Part shown: piece by piece, positions 26,200-34,496 of the stretch | How the letters are laid out: each line of letters begins with the position of its first letter | How positions within the stretch are numbered: position 1 is the first letter of the stretch | NCBI RefSeq assembly: GCF_963931295.1 | Contig: NZ_OZ007001.1 | Location: 434,001 to 498,000 of the forward strand | Length of the DNA: 64,000 nucleotides | Source: an uncultured Mailhella sp. | GTDB taxonomy: Bacteria > Desulfobacterota > Desulfovibrionia > Desulfovibrionales > Desulfovibrionaceae | Direction of reading: 5' to 3' | Program-made: the position numbers and the translations under genes | The notes under the pieces: model-generated | What the model was told of the DNA's origin: nothing | Databases searched by the model: none | The model's input: the letters and a program-made list of their open reading frames with translations, nothing else

Positions 26200-26646
26200 T
26201 GACAAGATAACATATTGATATTTATATAAAATACTGTAGTTTGCTTATGGAGAATACATCTTTTCATACATCCCTGTCATTTATACAAAAAATAAATAAT
26301 TTCAATTAGTTATGTAAAAATCAACAAGAGTCAAAGGGACATGATCTTTTTCCCGTTTTTTTCACGCCTTCTTCCCCTGAAAAACGCATCCAATGGACGC
26401 ATGGGAGGAGGGCACCTGTCGCTCAGTTAAAAAATTCCCCATACCATTCGGCATGGGGATATAGGGCGTCGTAAATGCCAGAGGGCAACCTTATTTAATA
26501 GTATAGAAACTTCTGATCACAAATTTATCTTTTAAAATCGACTATAAACACATATATTTCAATATGTTATTATATAATGCACGTACAGATTCATGTAACT
26601 CTGAGTCGGAGACTTTTTATGGAGATCAATCTGTCTATACTATAAC
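26200..26646. other. AT-rich left end of the island
   Basis: About 450 bases without a gene. A strong hairpin lies at 26438-26461 (TCCCCATACC / GGCATGGGGA, one mismatch, ATTC loop). Close to a rolling-circle Rep gene it could be part of a double- or single-strand origin, or a terminator for that gene; neither is proven. Confidence 0.45.
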
Positions 26647-27615
26647 TCAGACTCCTCCAATTTCTGAATAAAAAGTATCCGTACTCTTCCATAGAAGAAA
26701 TTTTTCCTTATTTTTTTGAATATATTTTTCTGTATCTAATCTATTAAGTAAATAACAATTTTTATACTCTGCTGCGAAGTCAGCAGAAGATATATTATGT
26801 TTAGTATTACTTTTGCTAAATATTCCGCCTCTAGTTACATATTTCATATTTACAATTTGACTTATAAACGAAGTTAAAGATCTTCTATTTAACGATAATA
26901 TGAGATTTTCTAAATCCTTTGACTTTAGTATATATTTCATCTTTTGAATTATTTTACTTATGCTTGTAATTGACTGTATATTAGTTTGAACTGGTATGTA
27001 ATTTTCTTCACAAGAAACTTCATATATTATTTTATTTACCATATATGGCGTAAATTTTAACTTATACGCAATGCTATCAAATATATCACATACTATACTA
27101 TTAAAATCAGTATTTTTTATAAAATTTCTACCTTTTACGCTATTTGACATGAATAATACACAATGCATATGTATATGAATATAGTTTTTATCAGTGATAC
27201 TTCCAAATTCTATACATGTAATATATCCTGAAATTCTATTTCTGAAAAATTTATTATTTTTTATTTTTGTAAATGTTCCTCTTAATACATTTATTAAATC
27301 TTTAATATATTTGATTTCAACTCTTTTTGGTGAAATTGTAAAAAATATTGCATTACAAGTATCCATACTTTCTATCTTACTAATCAGATCATTTTTAATT
27401 TTATACAATTTAATATCGCTACATATAGGACACATACAATCTTTACATCTATAAAATCCAATAGGTTTTTGTGTAATTTCACCTGTATTTTCATTTATCT
27501 TATTAATAACATACATAAAAGAAGAACAATTTTCTAAAAATCTTCTTCTAAAGTGACCAGCTTTTTCCAATTTATCAATAAGATTTTCACTATTTTTTCG
27601 AATTACAAATGCCAT
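26647..27615 (-). CDS. Rolling-circle replication initiator (Rep_1-like)
   Basis: 322 residues, GAGGAAG upstream, very AT-rich. The N-part has a zinc-binding set C57-x2-C60-x-C62-x2-C65 (RCKDCMCPIC). FFTISPKR (about 91-98) matches motif 1 of HUH Rep proteins, and HIHMHCVLFM (147-156) is the HUH metal motif. A Tyr in MKYILKSKDL (about 228-237) is a candidate for the nicking tyrosine. This is the layout of pUB110/pC194-type plasmid initiators that nick the double-strand origin. Base composition differs sharply from backbone genes, so it came from an AT-rich plasmid or element. It may allow replication of the excised island. Confidence 0.8.
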   Translation of the reverse strand: MAFVIRKNSENLIDKLEKAGHFRRRFLENCSSFMYVINKINENTGEITQKPIGFYRCKDCMCPICSDIKLYKIKNDLISKIESMDTCNAIFFTISPKRVEIKYIKDLINVLRGTFTKIKNNKFFRNRISGYITCIEFGSITDKNYIHIHMHCVLFMSNSVKGRNFIKNTDFNSIVCDIFDSIAYKLKFTPYMVNKIIYEVSCEENYIPVQTNIQSITSISKIIQKMKYILKSKDLENLILSLNRRSLTSFISQIVNMKYVTRGGIFSKSNTKHNISSADFAAEYKNCYLLNRLDTEKYIQKNKEKFLLWKSTDTFYSEIGGV

Positions 27616-27687
27616 GTCTTCCTCTTTTGCATATAAAACTTGATATATTTATGTAATACATTTCAAGTTAACTTATTTTATTTTTTA

Positions 27688-27716
27688 AGAAGACGGTAAA
27701 ATATATACCGTCTTCT
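27688..27716. terminator. Hairpin between rep and parB-like genes
   Basis: Perfect 11-bp arms AGAAGACGGTA (27688-27698) and TACCGTCTTCT (27706-27716) with a 7-base loop. No T-run follows on the minus strand, so it may be a processing or protein-binding site instead of an intrinsic terminator. Confidence 0.45.
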
Positions 27717-27732
27717 CCGATATTACCATATA

Positions 27733-28617
27733 TTATACGCTTTCTTCATTACCATTTACAAAATTTATATATTCATTTTCATTATATTTTTCTATTAAAT
27801 TTACAATTTTCTGTGCAACTTCATACACATCTGTAAGATCTTCTTGTGCAAGATCAGAATTGTTCGACAGATACATATATAATTTATTGATATCATAATA
27901 GGCTTTACTCTTCGGGTCTTTTTTCTGTCTCATAGGTTTGTTTTCCTTTTTTTCCATGTAATTATTGAACGCTTCCATTTGCTTATCCTCCTTCTTTCTT
28001 GCAATGATTAGCATGTCTCGTTTTGGAATATCGTGTCTTTGTCGTATGCTATTACGTATTTTTTCATCAAGATTCATCAACGTTCTATAATCTGAAACCG
28101 TTTGTTTCGATATATGAAGCGTCTCAGTAAGATACTTTGTCGTCAGGTGATACTTATTTATGTACTCGGCCATGTCGATGTAATGAATATCTGCTCTGGC
28201 AATGTTATCTTCCAGACAGACATTTCTGAGATTGGAATAAATAAATCTGGCCCGGATAGTCTTAAATCCAAGTTCTCGACAGGCACGCAACCGACGCTGA
28301 CCGGAAATCAGATATATCCGCTTCTCAGACAGCTCCGGCTTTGCTTTATCTCCGACAGTCGCTTCCGTAAGGATAATGCTGCTGTTCTGACCAGTGGCTT
28401 TGATGCTGTTCTTCAGAGTCTCAAGCTCTTCCATATCCATGTGCTTACGAATTTCACATGGGTTGTCGAAAATAAGGTCAACGGGAATTTCGTATTCCTT
28501 ATTTTCTTCATATTCCCTTCTGCTTTCATCTACAGGAACAAGTGGAAACGTATTGATGTTGAGTTTTTCAAAAACTTGATCACTCAGTTCACTAATTTGA
28601 TCTTGAAAAGAAGCCAT
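27733..28617 (-). CDS. ParB-like partition/nuclease-domain protein
   Basis: 294 residues from the ATG at 28617; the upstream ATG at 28629 has no ribosome binding site, whereas GGAG lies six bases before the inner one. The ParB N-domain is clear: EIPVDLIFDNP, then YLISGQRRLRACRELG (box II, normally GERRxRA, here with Gln) and a middle helix-turn-helix (LTETLHISKQTVSDYRTLM). It lacks a ParA partner here. It may be a plasmid partition protein, a replication regulator, or a ParB-like regulator of the neighbouring Rep. Composition is AT-rich like the rep gene, with which it probably travelled. Confidence 0.8.
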   Translation of the reverse strand: MASFQDQISELSDQVFEKLNINTFPLVPVDESRREYEENKEYEIPVDLIFDNPCEIRKHMDMEELETLKNSIKATGQNSSIILTEATVGDKAKPELSEKRIYLISGQRRLRACRELGFKTIRARFIYSNLRNVCLEDNIARADIHYIDMAEYINKYHLTTKYLTETLHISKQTVSDYRTLMNLDEKIRNSIRQRHDIPKRDMLIIARKKEDKQMEAFNNYMEKKENKPMRQKKDPKSKAYYDINKLYMYLSNNSDLAQEDLTDVYEVAQKIVNLIEKYNENEYINFVNGNEESV

Positions 28618-28708
28618 AACTAACTCCATTGTTGAATGTTAAACAAAAAAAATAAACTACTAATACCATTTCTATATAAAAACATAAAAAATTTACAACA
28701 CAAAAAAT

Positions 28709-28738
28709 AAGCCCTCTTTTGATGTAAAAGAGGGCTTT
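28709..28738 (-). terminator. Terminator of the AAA/Ycf35/ERF operon
   Basis: Arms AAGCCCTCTTTT (28709-28720) and AAAAGAGGGCTT (28727-28738), loop of six bases, followed on the minus strand by ATTTTTT. It ends the six-gene leftward operon; A/T runs on both sides make it potentially bidirectional. Confidence 0.85.
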
Positions 28739-28756
28739 TGTTTTAGCCTGTCGAAG

Positions 28757-29449
28757 CTATTGTCTGATGGGTTGCGGTTTTCTGTAGGGGTTGAGGGTTT
28801 TGATCAATCCCCGCATAGCCAAGGGACTTCCCTTACATTCTCTAAGTATTTCAACCTGTTCCTGATATTGCTCATTAGTCATGCTCTCCACAGGACAGCC
28901 GTAGAGCTGCTCCAGGTATTTCCGGTAATGGGGAATGTAGTCGGCAAGATTCAAGGACGAAAGTATCTGACTCAGCGGTATTTTCTTTTGTGCGGTCGAA
29001 GACTGCGACCGGGAAGTACGCCGTGACGGACACTTTTCCTGTGGAAAGGATGCGGCATTGCCGTCATCATCTTCTTCCGTGACTATGCCGAGCATGGCAG
29101 AAAGAGCATAGCGTCGCCCATAGGTACAGGCAGAGCCAAAACCTTGAGCGTCATTTTTTGCCAGCGGGATCATGGCCAGACCTGCCTGATACTGACCAGT
29201 GTCCGCATGAACAAGCTTGGTGACAATGCCGCAGTATCCGGGTTCGGCGGGAACTTGGTGCTGAACCAGCAGAATGCCGTTGTCAATCAATACGGAGCGA
29301 CAACAGTCCATAATACTGTTCAGTGTCGCGTATCTGTTTTTGACAAAAGGATTGACGGCATCTTTTATAGCAGGTTGAAGCTGCCTCTGCACATTCAGAA
29401 GCGCTTTTGCCAATTCACGTATATCATCTGATGCATAGGAAAATTCCAT
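28757..29449 (-). CDS. ERF-family single-strand annealing protein
   Basis: 230 residues, GTGAGGTT upstream. The ERF core runs from residue 8 to about 130: LAKALLNVQRQLQPAIKD, NPFVKNRYATLNSIMD and FGSACTYGRRYALSAMLGI are the family's most conserved blocks. Such proteins anneal complementary single strands in phage and element recombination. Last gene of a six-gene operon, 9 bases after a PD-(D/E)XK nuclease gene; an exonuclease plus annealase pair is the classic two-component recombination arrangement (as in Red and RecET). Confidence 0.92.
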   Translation of the reverse strand: MEFSYASDDIRELAKALLNVQRQLQPAIKDAVNPFVKNRYATLNSIMDCCRSVLIDNGILLVQHQVPAEPGYCGIVTKLVHADTGQYQAGLAMIPLAKNDAQGFGSACTYGRRYALSAMLGIVTEEDDDGNAASFPQEKCPSRRTSRSQSSTAQKKIPLSQILSSLNLADYIPHYRKYLEQLYGCPVESMTNEQYQEQVEILRECKGSPLAMRGLIKTLNPYRKPQPIRQ

Positions 29450-29458
29450 ACGATAACC

Positions 29459-30238
29459 TCACATTATGGATTTTGACTGGAAGCATATGTCCTGATGCTG
29501 ACACCAGGAACAGTGCATTCCGATATTTTTATAAAAGTTCCCCTGCAGGATAGCCTGGGATATGGACAGCAGCATGGAGTATGTCTGCTGGAAATCCTTT
29601 CTGCTCCGTGCAGAGTTGAGCCATACGACTTTGGGATTTTTAGTTCTGACAAGGTACAGATAAGAAACCGGAACACAACTGTTCCAGCCGAAACGACTGG
29701 CCAGAAGGTACGCATAGGTACTGAGTTCCAGGGAACGATCTGCCTGCCAGTCAAACGGAGTTCGTGCCGAAGTCTTGATATCTATGACTCGGTAAATTCC
29801 GTCATCTGTGCAGTCTATGAGATCCATGTATCCGCGAAGCAGTATGTTCTCATGGACCTCACCTGTCTCAGGATTGAACAACGGATACTCAAAGTACGTT
29901 TCCATATCCACGGGATTGAGAGGGGCTATCTGCGAGAGAAATGTTTCAGCTTCTTTGAGTACGCTGTCCTGAGCTTTTTTCATGGCTTCCGGGCTTTCAT
30001 ATTCTGTGCCCGTCAGCTCGATGTCCTTCCAGAATTCGTCGGATGCCACTCTGGAAATTTCTGCAATCTTGTCACCATACACGATGGTGTTCTCGATGAC
30101 ATGATGAAGTGCAGAGCCTTCCAGCATGGCCTTCGGAGTTTTTTCAGGAATGATCTTATCGACGTATGTATACTGGTACTTCTGAGGGCACAGGGTAAAT
30201 GTGCCGATTTTGGACTTGGAGAGTCTCAGAGTGGTCAT
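29459..30238 (-). CDS. PD-(D/E)XK exonuclease, Cas4/AddB-like
   Basis: 259 residues from the ATG at 30238, which has CGGAGGAATC before it (the frame is open upstream but without a site). N-terminal LRLSKSKIGTFTLCPQKYQY, then an intact centre: LLRGYMDLIDCTDDG and VIDIKTSARTPFDWQADRS with a later ELSTYAYLLA, giving the D...D-x-K and Q/Y residues. Cysteines at FTLC and CSWCQHQDIC suggest a 4Fe-4S cluster as in Cas4 and AddB. It would produce the single strands that the ERF protein downstream anneals. No CRISPR array or other cas gene is present, so it is not a Cas4. Confidence 0.88.
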   Translation of the reverse strand: MTTLRLSKSKIGTFTLCPQKYQYTYVDKIIPEKTPKAMLEGSALHHVIENTIVYGDKIAEISRVASDEFWKDIELTGTEYESPEAMKKAQDSVLKEAETFLSQIAPLNPVDMETYFEYPLFNPETGEVHENILLRGYMDLIDCTDDGIYRVIDIKTSARTPFDWQADRSLELSTYAYLLASRFGWNSCVPVSYLYLVRTKNPKVVWLNSARSRKDFQQTYSMLLSISQAILQGNFYKNIGMHCSWCQHQDICFQSKSIM

Positions 30239-30253
30239 GATTCCTCCGAAAAG

Positions 30254-30281
30254 GAGGGCGGCGAGAGATCCCGCCACCCTT
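30254..30281. other. Intercistronic stem-loop
   Basis: Arms AGGGCGGCGAGAG / TCCCGCCACCCT (imperfect) in the 72-base gap before the nuclease gene. It may limit read-through or protect mRNA ends, as the other gaps in this operon are only 7-9 bases. Confidence 0.4.
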
Positions 30282-30310
30282 TTGAATTGTGACGGGAACA
30301 AGCCTGTGCC

Positions 30311-31189
30311 TTAATCGCTCATGCGGATTTTTCTTCGGGGAAGATTCTCCAGCGACTGATCAATGGCAGCAAGCAGCTCGCTCATTTTTCCGTGCATTTC
30401 CGTTTTGAAGGAAACGTCGGTACGAAGCCGTGCGGGCGATACGCCGTCCACAATGCTTTTGCATTGCTGCACCAGCGACTCCAGCTGTTCATCCTGAAAG
30501 ATGTTCCTGTCGTCGAAATGAGACAGAAACTCATGCAGGTTTTCCACAGCGGAAGATCGGAGGCGTTTTGGCGTTCCGTCGGTTCCGTTCAGCTTGTCGG
30601 TCAGATTGGATACCAGATCGACAAACTCCATTCTCAGCGCCTCTTCGGCTTCCTGACGTGCCTGCGCCATGAGTTCCTTGAACTTGGTCATTTCCTCCTG
30701 GTACAGAGAGGCAGGGAGTATTCGGGATGTGGACGGGCCGACCGTGAGGTAACGCCATTCAAAGCGAAAGCGTCCCTTCAGCTGATCGGCAGAAGGGTAG
30801 TCCAGCTGATCGAAGAGTTCTCCCAGTTTCTCCGCTGCTTCCGTAATGGCGGAAGGATACCAGTAGAGAAAACTTTCCACGGAACATTCGTAATCGTTTT
30901 TAAACGTTGAAAGCTGATCCTGTATGGCAGGAATCAGCTTCCGTGGAACGAGTACGCAGCCTCGAATGGGAAATGGCAAGGCCAGTTTTCGGATGTAGTT
31001 TCGGGCTTTGCCGGTTATTTGTTTGATGGGAGCCGTGGATTCCGGATCAAGGAGAAGTTTTCTCCCTTTCAGATAGTCCACGTTTCCGACCTCAGCCAGA
31101 AGTGCGGGCGGCAGTTTTCTGTCAATGCTCCAGCAGGTTGCCGTGAGCTGAAGAAGCGCCGCATCCTTGAAGATATCAGAATACGACAC
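30311..31189 (-). CDS. Unknown protein of the AAA/Ycf35 module (DUF3150-like?)
   Basis: 292 residues from a GTG with AGGAG six bases upstream. Mostly helical, no membrane segment or cysteine motif. Readable blocks are KQITGKARNYIRKLALPFPIRG, CVLVPRKLIPAIQ and a C-terminal coiled region (about 195-285). It resembles the DUF3150-type proteins I associate with AAA+/VWA gene neighbourhoods of mobile elements, but that is from memory of the pattern and not tested. Lies 9 bases after DUF2997 in the same operon. Confidence 0.6.
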   Translation of the reverse strand: MSYSDIFKDAALLQLTATCWSIDRKLPPALLAEVGNVDYLKGRKLLLDPESTAPIKQITGKARNYIRKLALPFPIRGCVLVPRKLIPAIQDQLSTFKNDYECSVESFLYWYPSAITEAAEKLGELFDQLDYPSADQLKGRFRFEWRYLTVGPSTSRILPASLYQEEMTKFKELMAQARQEAEEALRMEFVDLVSNLTDKLNGTDGTPKRLRSSAVENLHEFLSHFDDRNIFQDEQLESLVQQCKSIVDGVSPARLRTDVSFKTEMHGKMSELLAAIDQSLENLPRRKIRMSD

Positions 31190-31198
31190 GTCGGACTC

Positions 31199-31420
31199 CT
31201 AATGGATGGAATAACCGCCGTTCCTGCACACGGGAACATGACGGGTCACTTCTTTCCCTTCCCTATTAATATAGGAAAGAGGCGTCAGTTCACGGGAGAT
31301 TTCCTCGCCGAGAACCTGCTTGATGAATTCCGAAGCTTCCAGGCACGTTTTGCCCTTGAAGCCGGAAGTTTCCAGCGTGACTTCGCCTGTGGCGTCGATG
31401 GAAATGGTGATGGTTTTCAT
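31199..31420 (-). CDS. DUF2997 protein
   Basis: 73 residues, GGAGAG upstream. The opening MKTITISIDATGEVTLETSG and FKGKTCLEASEFIKQVLG are hallmark DUF2997 sequence: a short beta hairpin, a conserved GKxC, then an amphipathic helix. Function unknown. In cyanobacteria such small proteins occur beside Ycf35 (DUF1257), exactly as here (9-base gap). Likely a partner or substrate of the AAA+ ATPase of this operon. Confidence 0.85.
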   Translation of the reverse strand: MKTITISIDATGEVTLETSGFKGKTCLEASEFIKQVLGEEISRELTPLSYINREGKEVTRHVPVCRNGGYSIH

Positions 31421-31429
31421 GGTGCTCTC

Positions 31430-31861
31430 CTATACCGCGGTCAGGGTGATTCTCAGGGTATTGTCGACCTTCTTTTCCGAGTAGAAATAGTTGTGGCGTT
31501 TTGCCTGGGCTTTTACGACTTCCGCCGTATATGCCTGCTTGAGCAGTTCGCCATGATGGCCGACAGCCTTTCTGAGTCCCTGATCCCAGTCGTCAAAGAG
31601 CAGGATGTATTCATCACCGCGTCTGATAACGCCGATCTCATAGCCGAGTTTGGCCGTGGGAACCTGTATGGCATGGTCACATTTGCCGAGTTGTTCCTCG
31701 GTGATGTCCGTGTGAATCTTCAGGTCTTCGGGATGCACCACACGCCCATACCACGTATAGGTTTTCTGGTTCTCCACGAAGCGAAGATCGAGCCGTTCAC
31801 AGGCTTTCTTGAGAAGGTTCAGGTCTTTGATCTGAAGTTTGATTTTAGCGATGTGCGACAT
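31430..31861 (-). CDS. DUF1257 (Ycf35-like) protein
   Basis: 143 residues, GTGAGG upstream. Matches DUF1257: MSHIAKIKLQIKDLNLLKKA at the start, a central YTWYGRVVHPEDLK, CDHAIQVPTAKLGYEIGVI and a C-terminal KAQAKRHNYFYSEKKV. Ycf35 is a chloroplast/cyanobacterial conserved protein of unknown role that also occurs in phages and mobile elements beside an AAA+ ATPase. Here it lies 7 bases after the ATPase gene and 9 before DUF2997, so the three form one unit. Confidence 0.87.
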   Translation of the reverse strand: MSHIAKIKLQIKDLNLLKKACERLDLRFVENQKTYTWYGRVVHPEDLKIHTDITEEQLGKCDHAIQVPTAKLGYEIGVIRRGDEYILLFDDWDQGLRKAVGHHGELLKQAYTAEVVKAQAKRHNYFYSEKKVDNTLRITLTAV

Positions 31862-31868
31862 GGTTGCC

Positions 31869-33302
31869 TCACTTGGCCGGGGTAAGAGGTTTTCTGGCTA
31901 CGGAACGGATTTTTCTCACTTCCTGAGGAGCCTCGTCGGGGGTATTGGCTATTCTTGCTCTGGACATGGCCCAGGAACGCAAGGCGTCAATCTCTTCCTT
32001 CATGGTTCGGGAAAGCGGAATCAGGTTCTTTCTGGCTTCTTCCAGACCGTCAAAGAGGGAATCCCTGACGATCTGTTCCAGTTCGGAACCTGTGTATCCG
32101 TTCAGCTGCTCCGCCCACTCAAGGGGCATGGCAGTTCCGTATTTTCTGTTCATGATGGCAATGATCTCCCTTCGCTCCTCAAGAGCGGGAAGATCGACAA
32201 ACCAGATGGAATCAAATCTGCCGGAGCGCAAAAACTCCGCAGGCAGTTCCCTGATGTTGTTTGCCGTGGCCACGATGAACGCCTTGTTCTGATCATTCAT
32301 CCATGTGAGGAAATGAGAGAACATGCCGCTGGTGGTTCCGCCGTCGCTGCTTCCGTTGCCCTTGACTCCTCCGAACATTTTTTCGAGTTCATCGAGGAAA
32401 AGGACACAGTTGCCGAAGGCGTCTATGATCTTGGTTGCTTCTCTGATTCTTCGTTCCGATTCGCCGACAAGGGAATTTTTGAGTTGCCCTATGTCCAGAC
32501 GAAGCAGAGGAAAATCCAGCATGGAAGCAACGGCACGGGCGGACAGTGACTTGCCTGTTCCCGGAATGCCCACAAGAAGGATTCCTTTGGGCCTGGGAAG
32601 CGACGAGTCAGGGGAGTAGGCCTGTGCGCGGTTCTGGATGTAGCTTTTCAGTCTTTTCAGGCCACCTACGTTCTGCATGTCGGCAGAGGGATAAAGCTCC
32701 AGCAGACCAGATTTCTTAATCATCTGCGCTTTGGCTTCAGTGATGACCTTGGAACTGAAATAGCCTTTTTTCACCAGCGATAAGCTGAAGGCAGTTTCTG
32801 CCTGAAATTCAGTCAAACCTGTGGCGAGCCTTGAGGCTTTGCGGTTTGTCCTGATGTTGGTGGTTTCGCCGATCTCGGCCTGCAGGCGCATCAACGCCTC
32901 TTCATCGGGCAGCTTCATCTCGATGAGATGAAAGAATGGTTGGAGTTGAATCGGAAGAGTCGGCAATGGGGAGACCATGACCAGACAGTTGCCGACACTT
33001 TTCCAGAGAAGAATTCCGTTCAGAATGGACTGGCAGACGACAGGATCGTCAAGAAAGTGCTGGAGTCCATGGGCGATGAGCACCGTATCCTTCACAGTGG
33101 AAAGCCATTGAACAGCTTCGACAGGGTTTTGGATTTCGTTGAGAGTGAAGGATGACGGGGCCATGCCGTGAACACCGGAGACACAATCCCAACGGCATAT
33201 CTGCCATTCGGGAATCTTCCTCATGAGTTCATCCGCTCGATGCGGTTCCTGAGTTTGTAACAGGATGGCGGGGAAACCGGCTTTCAGATAGTCAGTAATC
33301 AT
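31869..33302 (-). CDS. Ycf46-like AAA+ ATPase
   Basis: 477 residues, AGGAGG site. An N-domain (about 1-140, starting MITDYLKAGFPAILLQTQEP) of the Ycf46 kind precedes one AAA+ module with Walker A GIPGTGKS (245-252), Walker B CVLFLDELEK (299-308), sensor 1 FIVATANN and an arginine-finger region RSGRF (359-363). Ycf46 proteins are AAA+ ATPases of unsettled function encoded in algal chloroplasts, cyanobacteria and some mobile elements. First gene of a six-gene operon ending in a nuclease and an annealase, so it may remodel a replication or recombination complex. A natural VWA partner is missing in this island, but a broken one lies at 24416. Confidence 0.88.
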   Translation of the reverse strand: MITDYLKAGFPAILLQTQEPHRADELMRKIPEWQICRWDCVSGVHGMAPSSFTLNEIQNPVEAVQWLSTVKDTVLIAHGLQHFLDDPVVCQSILNGILLWKSVGNCLVMVSPLPTLPIQLQPFFHLIEMKLPDEEALMRLQAEIGETTNIRTNRKASRLATGLTEFQAETAFSLSLVKKGYFSSKVITEAKAQMIKKSGLLELYPSADMQNVGGLKRLKSYIQNRAQAYSPDSSLPRPKGILLVGIPGTGKSLSARAVASMLDFPLLRLDIGQLKNSLVGESERRIREATKIIDAFGNCVLFLDELEKMFGGVKGNGSSDGGTTSGMFSHFLTWMNDQNKAFIVATANNIRELPAEFLRSGRFDSIWFVDLPALEERREIIAIMNRKYGTAMPLEWAEQLNGYTGSELEQIVRDSLFDGLEEARKNLIPLSRTMKEEIDALRSWAMSRARIANTPDEAPQEVRKIRSVARKPLTPAK

Positions 33303-33529
33303 AATAAAACCTCCTATCTGATACTATTTCTATATAAAAAATGAAAAAGCCCCATGACAGGATCACAGGGCTTAATGAATTGTTGGCGGGAGCCATAGCT
33401 TTCAGGCTGTCGGTTCCATAGGACAAACAGATCTTCCGTTTGTCGCTGTTTGGTGAAGTATGTTTCTAGCTTGGCGTCAAGCTCTTTTCCTTTTTCGAGT
33501 TCTTTTTATCTACACGCAACTTTTCTAGA
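33303..33529. promoter_or_regulatory. Upstream region of the AAA/Ycf35 operon
   Basis: About 230 bases between the operon start and an IS remnant. A hairpin AAAGCCCC / AGGGCTT (about 33342-33373) would fall in the 5' leader of the operon and could be an attenuator or an incoming terminator. No promoter hexamers stand out. Confidence 0.4.
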
Positions 33530-34381
33530 GCGTGTCTGCAAACCTCTTATCGAAAACAGATAAGTGAAACATATAGACATACAAAGGCCGAAAAATCCTC
33601 TGAAAACTTACCATAACTTGTTGCAATTTTACGATATTCTTTAATCTTGTTGAAAAATATCTCTATAAGATGACGTTCCTTGTAGAGATACTATCAATTG
33701 TACAGAGATAATATTTCGTCATTATTGAGGGAATAACTGATTCACATCACTGCTGGTGAAGCGTATCGATGAGACTCCTGCTGTCATAGCCCTTATCGGC
33801 TAGAATTGTTGTGTTATGATACTGGATTAGAAGGCTACTGGCTTGAGGATACTCGGAGTATTGTCCTGCCGTGACAGTAAAAGCTATCAAATTACCGAGA
33901 GCATCCACTACCGCATGGGTTTTGGAGGTAACGCCGCCACGACTTCGGCCGAGAGCCTGATTGATTCCAGAGCCATGTCGAGCTCCGGCACTATGCTTAT
34001 AAGCATGAACGTATATCCCATCAATCATGATGTAGTTCATGTCAGCCTGCAAGGCAAGAAGCTCAAGGATAACGGTCAGATATCCTCTTTTCTGCCAACG
34101 CCTGAATCGGAAATATACAGTTTTCCACGAACCATATTTTTCTGGCAAAGTTCGCCATGGAGATCCGGCTCGCAGCATCCAATGTTACAGCATTGAGAAA
34201 GTTTCTGATGTCACCAGTCGGTCGCTCTCCTCGAGGAGAGCCTTCTGTCGACAGTATAGGCTCAAGTCTGAGTCAGAGGGCTTCAGGGATGTCATAGTAG
34301 CACACTGCCCTGTCGTAACACGATGAAAACCTTACCTAACCTGACTTTCCTCTTTTCGTGAACTGTTTTTGCAGACACACC
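33530..34381 (-). mobile_element. Degenerate IS5-family element, copy 1
   Basis: About 850 bases with imperfect terminal inverted repeats (GCGTGTCTGCAAA at 33530-33542; complement near 34368-34381). The transposase runs leftward. Its N-part reads LEPILSTEGSPRGERPTGD in one frame and then MLRAGSPWRTLPEKYG in another, with stop codons and at least one frameshift near 34190; the rest (33747-34178) ends after SLIDTLHQQ. The central MIDGIYVHAYKHSAG and DKGYDS segments carry DDE residues. Not functional alone. Copy 2 lies at 46807. Confidence 0.85.
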
Positions 34382-34496
34382 CTAATTCTGTCCTATTCTT
34401 TAATGGTATTTTTCTTTCACTAATGACAGATCTATCAATATTCAACGCCTTAGTATAAATTATGATAGTCTTTTTTTAGTTGATCATTATAATTTC

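Noticed and set aside
29459..30238. Cas4 of a CRISPR system
   Set aside because: No array, cas1 or cas2 in the window; the neighbours (ERF, DUF2997, Ycf35) indicate an element recombination nuclease.
31430..31861. Cyanobacterial or plastid origin of the window because of Ycf35/Ycf46 families
   Set aside because: The surrounding genes (Qrc complex, TRAP, P4 integrase) point to a sulfate reducer; these families also occur in mobile elements.
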